DNA from: Erysipelotrichaceae bacterium UBA2227
GTDB lineage: Bacteria; Bacillota_I; Bacilli_A; Erysipelotrichales; Erysipelotrichaceae
NCBI GenBank assembly: GCA_002348095.1
Contig: DDYT01000007.1
Coordinates: 1-19,446, forward strand
Length of the DNA stretch: 19,446 bases
Direction of reading: 5' to 3'
The translations under genes were made by a program, and so were the position numbers. Of this stretch, positions 15,035 to 19,446 are shown in pieces (position 1 is the first letter of the stretch; each line of letters starts with the position of its first letter). Below the pieces are notes generated by a model. The model saw only the letters and a list, made by a program, of their open reading frames with translations, was not told the DNA's origin and ran no database searches.

Positions 15035-15379
15035 TTATAAGAAGAATGATAAGAGTAATCCGCCCAAGATACCGCCGACGATTGCAGCGAGAATGTTGGG
15101 AACAGCTTTTCCGAAATTACCGCCACTTACTGTGGAAGCAACGATCAAGCCGACACCGGCAGCAAGCCCCATGTCAACCCAAGAACCACCGGATTGAGTG
15201 ATCATGCCAACACCGTGATTGATAGTCCATGTCGTACCAACTACGAACAATGCAGCCATCCATCCGCCGAATGTGCCAAAGTTTTCAACTAATTTACCCC
15301 AAAGAAGCCAAATCAAGAACGGGAACAAGAAACCGCCGAATACGGTTGCGACCATTGCAGGCAATGTTGGGAATGTCAT
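15035..15379 (-). CDS. Small membrane protein, putative glycerol transporter subunit (Lin0368-like), second of a pair
   Basis: The protein has 114 residues and about four hydrophobic spans. Blocks FGTFGGWMAALFVVGTTWTINHGVGMI and SWVDMGLAAGVGLIVAST parallel the preceding gene's FGIIGGWLAAFAIIGPMWFMNHFLGLI and FVDMGLGIALVGI, so the two are diverged duplicates and probably form a hetero-oligomer in the membrane. I recall this pair as the Lin0368-type putative glycerol transporter subunits seen next to glpK. No GlpF aquaglyceroporin gene is in the window, and this pair could take its place. Its ATG shares one base with the upstream stop (TAATG), so translation is coupled. Transport itself is inferred. 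Confidence 0.75.
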   Translation of the reverse strand: MTFPTLPAMVATVFGGFLFPFLIWLLWGKLVENFGTFGGWMAALFVVGTTWTINHGVGMITQSGGSWVDMGLAAGVGLIVASTVSGGNFGKAVPNILAAIVGGILGGLLLSFFL

Positions 15380-15750
15380 TATGCTTTACCTCCTTTAGCC
15401 ATATCAGCACTTACTTTCGCAGCTGCGAAGCCTCCTAAACAAGCTCCAAGAGCCACTAACAACATCGTAGGAACAGCAGCCATAAATGTTGCTACGCCGT
15501 CATACAAGAATACATCGCGGAAAATACCTACTAATGCAATACCTAACCCCATGTCAACAAACGTGGAGCCTTCTTCGTGGTAAATCAAACCGAGGAAATG
15601 GTTCATAAACCACATTGGTCCAATGATAGCAAATGCTGCTAACCATCCGCCGATAATGCCGAAGGATTCAACTTGAACGAACGGTCCCCAAACGGACATA
15701 ACGATCATCCCAGCTATCATGTACCCAAGTACATTTCTGAAAAACTTCAT
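15379..15750 (-). CDS. Small membrane protein, putative glycerol transporter subunit (Lin0368-like), first of a pair
   Basis: The protein has 123 residues and about four hydrophobic spans, with a short basic tail (AKGGKA). It shares GGW(L/M)AA, W-x-x-NH and VDMGL landmarks with the next gene. The conserved W, N-H and D in or near the membrane could line a substrate path. It is the first gene of the transporter-glpK operon, with an AAAGGAAG ribosome site. Its upstream region holds a promoter, a cre-like site and paired Spo0A boxes. Family identification is from memory of the Listeria pair. Confidence 0.75.
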   Translation of the reverse strand: MKFFRNVLGYMIAGMIVMSVWGPFVQVESFGIIGGWLAAFAIIGPMWFMNHFLGLIYHEEGSTFVDMGLGIALVGIFRDVFLYDGVATFMAAVPTMLLVALGACLGGFAAAKVSADMAKGGKA

Positions 15751-15765
15751 TCTGTTCTTCCTTTC

Positions 15766-15924
15766 TTAGCTTTCGCCTATCTTGACTGTGATGACCTCCA
15801 GAAACCAGTCATTGCCATCGTTGATCATTTTCAATGAATGGCTTCTTTGCCCGGCTGTCACCAGCAGTTCAATCCAAATTTGGTCTCGGTAAATGAAACT
15901 AACAGAATATTCATTCCCGATGTA
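15766..15924 (-). other. Leader of the transporter-glpK operon containing a 52-codon open stretch without ATG start
   Basis: The 190-nt transcribed leader has an open frame from 15924 to a TAA at 15768-15766. It reads like protein (EYSVSFIYRDQIWIELLV, then MINDGNDWFLEVITVKIGES) but lacks an ATG with a ribosome site; GTG at 15861 and ATG at 15828 are the only in-frame options. It ends 15 bp before the next gene. It may be a gene remnant, a leader peptide or chance. Stem candidates in the leader include GCCAT/ATGGC around TCATT/AATGA. Confidence 0.3.
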
Positions 15925-15944
15925 TCAATAAACCCTACAATGTT

Positions 15945-15966
15945 AGTATAAATGAAAGCGCTTAAC
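15945..15966 (-). promoter_or_regulatory. -10 element and cre-like site of the transporter-glpK operon
   Basis: On the minus strand a TATACT -10 (15945-15950) is preceded by GTTAAGCGCTTTCA (15953-15966), which matches the cre consensus at 12 of 14 positions with the palindromic core AAGCGCTT. The -35 is poor, which suggests activator dependence. Placement between -35 and -10 mirrors the cre at the convergent glycerol-3-phosphate operon. Confidence 0.6.
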
Positions 15967-15981
15967 TGCGATTACTTACAA

Positions 15982-16011
15982 TTCGACAATTTACATACCT
16001 ACGGTGTCGAA
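15982..16011. promoter_or_regulatory. Two inverted, exact Spo0A boxes (TTCGACA-N16-TGTCGAA)
   Basis: TTCGACA (15982-15988) and TGTCGAA (16005-16011) are both perfect copies of the classical 0A box TGTCGAA, one on each strand, 31 bp upstream of the TATACT -10 of the transporter-glpK operon. They are therefore centred near -47 and -70, positions typical for Spo0A-activated promoters. They also form a 7-bp dyad that another regulator could bind. A Spo0A-type gene lies about 2.6 kb away in the same locus. Confidence 0.6.
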
Positions 16012-16033
16012 AAGGCACGATTTTTCACGAATC

Positions 16034-16414
16034 CTATTTTAATGCATCCGCAACCGCAAGTTTTAACACTTGACTGCTGTAAGTAGCACCGCTGATTACA
16101 TCAACATCCAACGACTGAAAAGCTACGATCCGATCAATGATTTTCTCGCCGTCAATCCCCTGCCCGTTCTGATGTTTTAGAATACGGATAGATTCTATTG
16201 CGTGATTTCTGATCGTAACTTCAACTTCTGCGGATACGGGAAACGCACTGTAGCTGCCAATATACTGCCCGTCTTCCAACATCGAGAAGTCCGGTGTTCC
16301 GACAGCTTGTCCGACCAGTCCCTCAAGGTTTGACTGAACGAAAATATACGTACCGATCCCCGTAATCATCAAAACCCCAACGACAAACAATAACCATCTG
16401 ATCCCTTTTTTCAT
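16034..16414 (-). CDS. Membrane-anchored FMN-binding domain protein (covalently flavinylated type)
   Basis: The 126-residue protein has one N-terminal membrane segment (residues about 6-26) that should leave the rest outside the cytoplasm. An FMN-binding domain (about 45-125) includes GQYIGSYSAFPVSAEVEVTI and ends with the flavinylation motif SGATYSS, in which T111 is the expected attachment residue for FMN by an ApbE flavin transferase. Such domains relay electrons across or outside the membrane in extracellular electron transfer systems. It starts two bases after the stop of the flavodoxin gene, with no clear ribosome site of its own, so it is translationally coupled. No apbE is in the window. 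Confidence 0.85.
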   Translation of the reverse strand: MKKGIRWLLFVVGVLMITGIGTYIFVQSNLEGLVGQAVGTPDFSMLEDGQYIGSYSAFPVSAEVEVTIRNHAIESIRILKHQNGQGIDGEKIIDRIVAFQSLDVDVISGATYSSQVLKLAVADALK

Positions 16415-16416
16415 AT

Positions 16417-16872
16417 TCAGAGCAAACTGCGGATAAAGTCACTGATCTTATTTTCTCTGTCCTTGGCCGCCCAGTTAATCACGGCTTTTTTATTGATGAG
16501 CGCACCTTTATCCGAGACTAACGAAACCATCTTTCTTAATGCCCCACTGCCTCCGGTCCACACGAAAGGCAGCTGTTTCGTCACAAAACAACTGACCGGT
16601 TTCCCGTGCAATGATTCGATTTGTTCAAGATATCTGACCATGGCCGGAGCCAATGAAAACGCCCTTACCGGAGATCCGAAAATCACCTGATCAAACGGTT
16701 CGGTCGACTCCGTTTTGCCAAGTTCAATGTCCGTTTTGCTGGGCTGATCTTGGATTACACTGACCCGGATCAACTGAGCCTGATGCTGATTTTTTTGAAG
16801 AAATTCAACGATTTTCTGCCCGACGGAAAACGTGTTTCCTGTATAGGAATAGATGACAACCGCAATTTTCAT
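16417..16872 (-). CDS. Flavodoxin-family protein
   Basis: This 151-residue protein starts MKIAVVIYSYTGNTFSVGQKI; the SYTGNT loop (about 9-14) is the flavodoxin FMN-phosphate loop. FGSPVRAFSLAPAMVRYL and a later TKQLPFVWTGGSGALRKMV segment match flavodoxin-like redox proteins and NAD(P)H-dependent reductase relatives. It is a cytoplasmic electron carrier or reductase. Its partner gene encodes a membrane-tethered flavoprotein, so it may supply electrons to it (inference). I prefer ATG 16872, which follows GGAG, over an ATG 12 bp upstream that has none. Confidence 0.85.
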   Translation of the reverse strand: MKIAVVIYSYTGNTFSVGQKIVEFLQKNQHQAQLIRVSVIQDQPSKTDIELGKTESTEPFDQVIFGSPVRAFSLAPAMVRYLEQIESLHGKPVSCFVTKQLPFVWTGGSGALRKMVSLVSDKGALINKKAVINWAAKDRENKISDFIRSLL

Positions 16873-16898
16873 AAGTTTCTCCATATGCTCTTAGGTAT

Positions 16899-16927
16899 AG
16901 ATTACAACCTTTTCCTCACGATTTCAA
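16899..16927 (-). promoter_or_regulatory. Candidate promoter of the flavodoxin/FMN-binding operon
   Basis: On the minus strand TTGAAA, a 17-bp spacer and TAATCT lie about 27 bp upstream of the flavodoxin ATG. Confidence 0.6.
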
Positions 16928-16929
16928 GC

Positions 16930-17175
16930 AATACTTGTGATTGTGAACAAAGATACACAATCCAGAAAAAACATGAAAAAAAGCTGAAAAAGCACGAAAA
17001 TTTCATGCACTTTAAGATTGCATTTACATTCAAGAAACACTGTAAATTGTCGCTTAATTCAGTATATGCGTTGTATTTTATACAAGGAAGCAGGATACTC
17101 ATTTCATTTGTGAGCACTTACTTGCATTTTTGTGACAATTCATGCCAATTCAAGTGAAAAAACCATGCGAAACTC
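16930..17175. other. AT-rich divergent intergenic region with one inverted repeat
   Basis: No convincing gene is seen here. An inverted repeat, ATTTACA (17022-17028) with TGTAAAT (17041-17047) around 12 nt, is the only clear dyad. Short open frames on both strands are rich in phenylalanine, cysteine and lysine and look like chance. Confidence 0.5.
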
Positions 17176-17204
17176 TTTTCTTTATTAGTATTCTATGTTA
17201 ATAT
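17176..17204 (+). promoter_or_regulatory. Candidate promoter of the triple riboswitch-CAP protein transcript
   Basis: TTTTCT, a 17-bp spacer and TAATAT would place the transcription start near 17211, directly before the AAGAAC that can form the outer helix of the first aptamer. The -35 is weak. Confidence 0.45.
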
Positions 17205-17228
17205 TTCTTCACGAAGAACAACTTAATG

Positions 17229-17306
17229 AAAAGGCAAACTGCTTGAAAGAGCAGGACGCAAAGCTATAGGGCCTTCCCACTTGTGGATGGCAGCCAGTTG
17301 CCACGA
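17229..17306 (+). promoter_or_regulatory. Cyclic-di-GMP-I (GEMM) riboswitch, copy 1
   Basis: The conserved class-I landmarks are in order: GGCAAAC (17233), a hairpin CTGCT/AGCAG capped by a GAAA tetraloop, GGACGCAAAGC, AGGGCC, GGATGGCAGCC and GTTGCC (ends 17302). The ligand-contacting G directly before CAAAC is kept, which favours c-di-GMP over cAMP-GMP. An outer closing helix, AAGAAC (17214-17219) with GTTCTT (17311-17316), runs straight into a T-run. It is the first of three copies upstream of the secreted CAP-domain protein gene. Confidence 0.95.
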
Positions 17307-17361
17307 TGGCGTTCTTTTTTACTTTAAGACGCATATTCTGTCTTGTTGAACATTTTACTGA

Positions 17362-17439
17362 TAAAGGCAAACTGCTTGAAAGAGCAGGACGCAAAGCTAT
17401 AGGGCCTTCCCCATTGCGGATGGCAGCCAGTTTCCAAAG
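17362..17439 (+). promoter_or_regulatory. Cyclic-di-GMP-I (GEMM) riboswitch, copy 2
   Basis: The same landmarks start with GGCAAAC at 17366 and end with GTTTCC at 17435, 133 bp after copy 1. The first 46 bases of the core are identical to copy 1; its 3' half is identical to copy 3. The outer helix is GAACA (17348-17352) with TGTTC (17444-17448), followed by TTTTTC. An alternative hairpin spans 17439-17471. Confidence 0.95.
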
Positions 17440-17496
17440 AGATTGTTCTTTTTCTTACCAAGAACCATCTCCCAAGAATACTGAACAATTTACTGA

Positions 17497-17573
17497 CAAC
17501 GGCAAACTATTCGAAAGAGTAGGACGCAAAGCTACAGGGCCTTCCCCATTGCGGATGGCAGCCAGTTTCCAAA
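17497..17573 (+). promoter_or_regulatory. Cyclic-di-GMP-I (GEMM) riboswitch, copy 3
   Basis: GGCAAAC starts at 17501 and GTTTCC ends at 17570. The tetraloop hairpin is CTATT/AGTAG-like with GAAA; the stem bases differ from copies 1-2 in a pairing-preserving way (CTGCT/AGCAG becomes CTATTC/GAGTAG), which is evidence of selection on structure. The outer helix is GAACA (17483-17487) with TGTTC (17579-17583), followed by seven Ts. It is the copy nearest the ribosome site of the CAP-domain gene. Confidence 0.95.
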
Positions 17574-17577
17574 GGAA

Positions 17578-17604
17578 GTGTTCTTTTTTTCGGAACACGG
17601 GAGG
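17578..17604 (+). promoter_or_regulatory. Hairpin directly upstream of the CAP-protein ribosome binding site
   Basis: GTGTTC and GAACAC pair around a nine-base, T-rich loop and end at 17598, one base before the GGGAGG ribosome site. Its 5' arm overlaps the strand that closes the outer helix of riboswitch copy 3, so the two structures exclude each other. Confidence 0.65.
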
Positions 17605-17610
17605 ATCAAC

Positions 17611-18813
17611 ATGTTTAAGAAAATACTCGCTGGACTGACCGTGCTGATTGTGATCTCTGCAATCGCCATCGTCACAGCCCAACCGAATATCATAGCGAAG
17701 GAAAGCGAACGGAGCAATCTTTTAGTCGTTCAGAACCAACCGAACGAACAAGTGAAACCGGAAGTCGCAGCACCGCAATTATCCTATCTTCAACTGACTG
17801 CATCAAAAAATCAGCTGACAGTCGGTGATGCGATTCAAATGAACGTTACCGCAAACATTCCGTCCTTGTTGCCGGAAGATTTGGTTTACAGCGTTGATAA
17901 TCTCAATGCTACCATCGATCAGGACGGCTATCTCTTTGCGCTGACCGCTGGAGAAGTCACTGTAAAGGTGACAAGCGAATCCGCCAAACTTCAAGCCACG
18001 TTTGCAATTACAATCTCAACGCTGCCGGTAAATGAAGAACCGGAACAAACATCAGCACCGACACCGGCTCCTGCTCCTGCGCCAACACCGGCTCCGGCTC
18101 CTGCGCCAACACCGGCTCCGGCTCCTGCCCCTGCTCCTGCACCGGCACCTGTTACAACCATTGCAGTAACCTCCGTCAAACTTCAATCATCTGTTACTTC
18201 CGTGTTCATTAATAAAACCGCCAGTCTGAGCGTTACAGTCAGTCCGTCAAACGCGACTGACAAAACATTTACTTTTAGTACTTCGGATGCTGAAATTGCC
18301 ACCGTATCGTCCAGCGGCGTTGTTACCGGAAAGTCAGCCGGAAGTGTAACGATTACCGTTACGACCAATGACGGTAAATTCCAGGATTCCGTTACCCTGG
18401 CGATCCGTTCAGCCGTATCTTCTACGCCGGAATCGAACTGGCATTTGGAAGTCGCCCGTCTGACCAATATCGAACGCGAAAAAGCTGGCGTTGCCATCTT
18501 GAAGTATAACGATTATATCGCCGCCGGAGCTCAGATCCGTTCCGAGGAATTACTTACCTCCTTCTCGCACACGCGTCCGGATGGCAGCCGTTTCTTTACA
18601 GTATTTGACGATCCGAATTTCTCCTATCGGTATATCGGTGAAAATCTGGCTTTGGGTTATAAGAGCCCGGCCGAAGTCGTTGCGGCATGGATGAAATCCG
18701 AAGGACATCGCAACAATATGCTAAGCGATAAGTATACCGATATCGGTATCGGGATAACTCAAAGTGAAACCGGAAGATATCACTGGGCACAAATATTTTA
18801 CAAGGGGAAATAG
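17611..18813 (+). CDS. Secreted protein with Ig-like (BIG2-type) domains, Pro-Ala linker and C-terminal CAP/SCP domain
   Basis: The 400-residue protein has a signal peptide (KK at 3-4, hydrophobic 5-22, likely cleavage after VTA at 23). A first Ig-like domain spans about 55-137 (VGDAIQMNVTANIPSLL), then a Pro/Ala/Thr linker about 149-180. A BIG2 domain at about 183-266 includes VFINKTASLSVTVSPSNATD and GVVTGKSAGSVTITV. A CAP (SCP/PR1) domain at about 276-398 has H320, the GENLA motif with E344, and SEGHRNNML with H366. CAP-domain proteins are common secreted proteins of Bacillota, including spore and biofilm contexts, and few have a known activity. No sortase or lipobox anchor is seen. Expression should be set by c-di-GMP through three upstream riboswitches, which suggests a role in adhesion or surface lifestyle. 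ATG 17611 follows GGGAGG. Confidence 0.92.
   Translation: MFKKILAGLTVLIVISAIAIVTAQPNIIAKESERSNLLVVQNQPNEQVKPEVAAPQLSYLQLTASKNQLTVGDAIQMNVTANIPSLLPEDLVYSVDNLNATIDQDGYLFALTAGEVTVKVTSESAKLQATFAITISTLPVNEEPEQTSAPTPAPAPAPTPAPAPAPTPAPAPAPAPAPAPVTTIAVTSVKLQSSVTSVFINKTASLSVTVSPSNATDKTFTFSTSDAEIATVSSSGVVTGKSAGSVTITVTTNDGKFQDSVTLAIRSAVSSTPESNWHLEVARLTNIEREKAGVAILKYNDYIAAGAQIRSEELLTSFSHTRPDGSRFFTVFDDPNFSYRYIGENLALGYKSPAEVVAAWMKSEGHRNNMLSDKYTDIGIGITQSETGRYHWAQIFYKGK
18061..18150 (+). repeat. 24-bp tandem repeat coding the Pro-Ala linker
   Basis: Units beginning ACACCGGCTCC start at 18061, 18085 and 18109, followed by degenerate CTCCTG units. They encode the (AP)n linker between the two Ig-like domains. 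Such repeats can change length by slippage. The antisense frame codes a spurious Gly-Ala repeat. Confidence 0.85.
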
Positions 18814-18824
18814 AGCTGATAAGG

Positions 18825-18850
18825 AACCGGAGCAATCCGGTTTTTCTTTT
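18825..18850 (+). terminator. Intrinsic terminator of the CAP-protein gene
   Basis: AACCGGA, a GCAA tetraloop and TCCGGTT form a 7-bp stem followed by TTTCTTTT, 12 bp after the stop codon. Confidence 0.92.
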
Positions 18851-18855
18851 GAATC

Positions 18856-18884
18856 TTTTCATATCCCACAATCCGTGGTATGCT
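18856..18884 (+). promoter_or_regulatory. Candidate promoter of the YhhX-like oxidoreductase gene
   Basis: TTTTCA, a 17-bp spacer and TATGCT precede the gene by about 25 bp. The same bases can fold (CATA-CCAC with GTGG-TATG, then seven Ts), so this could instead be a second terminator-like hairpin. Confidence 0.4.
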
Positions 18885-18909
18885 TTTTTTGTTGAAAAGG
18901 AGAAATTCT

Positions 18910-19446
18910 ATGCTTACCATTGCCTTTATCGGATTTGGCAACAGCGTTATTCGCTATCATTTGCCATATATCCGCCATCGCAGTCACATTAAAATTAAAA
19001 GTGTTTACCGTCGTCCGGAAGATCGCAGAGACCCCGCAGAGCGTCAGCGCGAGAAACTGTATCCGGATTATATGTTCACCGAGCATCTCGATGACATCCT
19101 GTTGGATAAAGAGATCGACTGTGTCGTGATCAACACACCTGATGCCACCCATGTGCATTATGCCAAACTCGTATTGAATGCCGGCAAACACGTTTTAGTC
19201 GAAAAGCCGTTTGCTCCGACCGCAAAAGAAGCCAAAGAGGTATTTGATTTAGCCAAAGAAAAAGGGCTGATCTGCTATGTCAATCATAACCGCCGCTATG
19301 ATGCAGATTTTCTTACCTTAAAGAAAGTATTGGAAAGCGGTAAATTGGGGGATATCATCGAAATCGAATCGCACTACGACTACTATAAGCCGTATGATTC
19401 CGTAAAAAACGGACCGCGTGATAAAGGCTGGTTCATTTACAGTCTG
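18910..19446 (+). CDS. Gfo/Idh/MocA-family oxidoreductase, YhhX-like, 5' part only
   Basis: 179 codons are visible before the right edge; the family is usually about 340 residues. The N-terminal Rossmann start is MLTIAFIGFGNSVIRYHLPY, followed by the NTPDATHVHYAKLVLNAGKHVLVEKPF block with the family EKP motif, NHNRRYDADFLTLKKVL and ESHYDYYKP. The IGFG-S-RYHLPY and Y-D-YYKP landmarks are closest to the YhhX subgroup. These are NAD(P)-dependent sugar or polyol dehydrogenases; the substrate is unknown. The ribosome site AAAGGAG precedes ATG 18910. The catalytic half lies partly outside the window. Confidence 0.92.
   Translation, partial: MLTIAFIGFGNSVIRYHLPYIRHRSHIKIKSVYRRPEDRRDPAERQREKLYPDYMFTEHLDDILLDKEIDCVVINTPDATHVHYAKLVLNAGKHVLVEKPFAPTAKEAKEVFDLAKEKGLICYVNHNRRYDADFLTLKKVLESGKLGDIIEIESHYDYYKPYDSVKNGPRDKGWFIYSL

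Noticed and set aside
16034..16872. Part of an Rnf or extracellular electron transfer locus
   Set aside because: Only a flavodoxin and one FMN-binding protein are present; no Rnf, Ndh2, EetA/B or ApbE genes lie next to them.
16902..17117. 71-codon minus-strand frame rich in Phe, Cys and Ile upstream of the flavodoxin gene
   Set aside because: No ribosome site, low-complexity composition typical of AT-rich intergenic DNA, and it overlaps the likely flavodoxin promoter.
17306..17638. Plus-strand frame of 110 codons with internally repeated protein sequence
   Set aside because: The repetition is simply the riboswitch copies being read as codons; RNA conservation explains it fully.
17991..18179. 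Antisense Gly-Ala repeat frame
   Set aside because: Complement of the Pro-Ala linker repeat of the CAP protein; no ribosome site.
1..19446. Mobile element, prophage, CRISPR array, tRNA or rRNA
   Set aside because: No transposase, integrase, repeat-spacer pattern, cloverleaf or rRNA sequence was recognised; gene style and spacing are uniform chromosomal.

Overview
The window reads as a chromosomal segment of a low-to-mid GC Bacillota (Firmicutes). Supporting signs are strong AAAGGAG-type ribosome binding sites, CcpA cre-like boxes, a Spo0A-type regulator, a glycerol kinase that keeps the HPr-phosphorylated histidine, and a Listeria-like (Lin0368-type) glycerol transporter pair. An Erysipelotrichia-like host is my guess from gene style only. 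I see no phage, insertion sequence, CRISPR array, rRNA or tRNA.

Region 1 (1-3540, minus strand) is a glycerate module: a CdaR-type sugar-diacid regulator, a GntP-family permease and a glycerate kinase cut by the left edge. An unlisted 38-residue single-span membrane protein lies just upstream of cdaR and is closed by a terminator that abuts the cdaR promoter. Region 2 (3600-6000, minus) holds a possible small RNA, an EamA drug/metabolite transporter and rmuC, the last two overlapping by 14 bp. Region 3 (6048-9235) has a plus-strand NERD nuclease/helicase fusion. It converges, sharing a CTAG, with a minus-strand D-2-hydroxyacid dehydrogenase that follows an AAC(6')-like acetyltransferase.

Region 4 (9287-16011) is a glycerol locus. 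On the plus strand, a cre-overlapped promoter and a structured leader drive a three-gene glycerol-3-phosphate dehydrogenase-like operon (GlpA-like flavoprotein with BFD iron-sulfur domain, second flavoprotein, DUF1667 cysteine protein), and a Spo0A-type response regulator is its fourth gene. Converging from the right are glycerol kinase and two small membrane proteins of the putative glycerol transporter type. Their upstream region carries a cre-like site and two exact, inverted Spo0A boxes. Together this suggests a self-contained circuit: carbon catabolite repression controls both arms, and a Spo0A-like regulator made from one arm may control the other.

Region 5 (16034-19446) has a flavodoxin plus membrane-anchored FMN-binding protein pair (minus). 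It is followed by three tandem class-I cyclic-di-GMP riboswitches leading into a secreted Ig-like/CAP-domain protein (plus), and then the start of a YhhX-like Gfo/Idh/MocA oxidoreductase. The triple riboswitch and the Spo0A-in-glycerol-locus arrangement are the two most notable things here.
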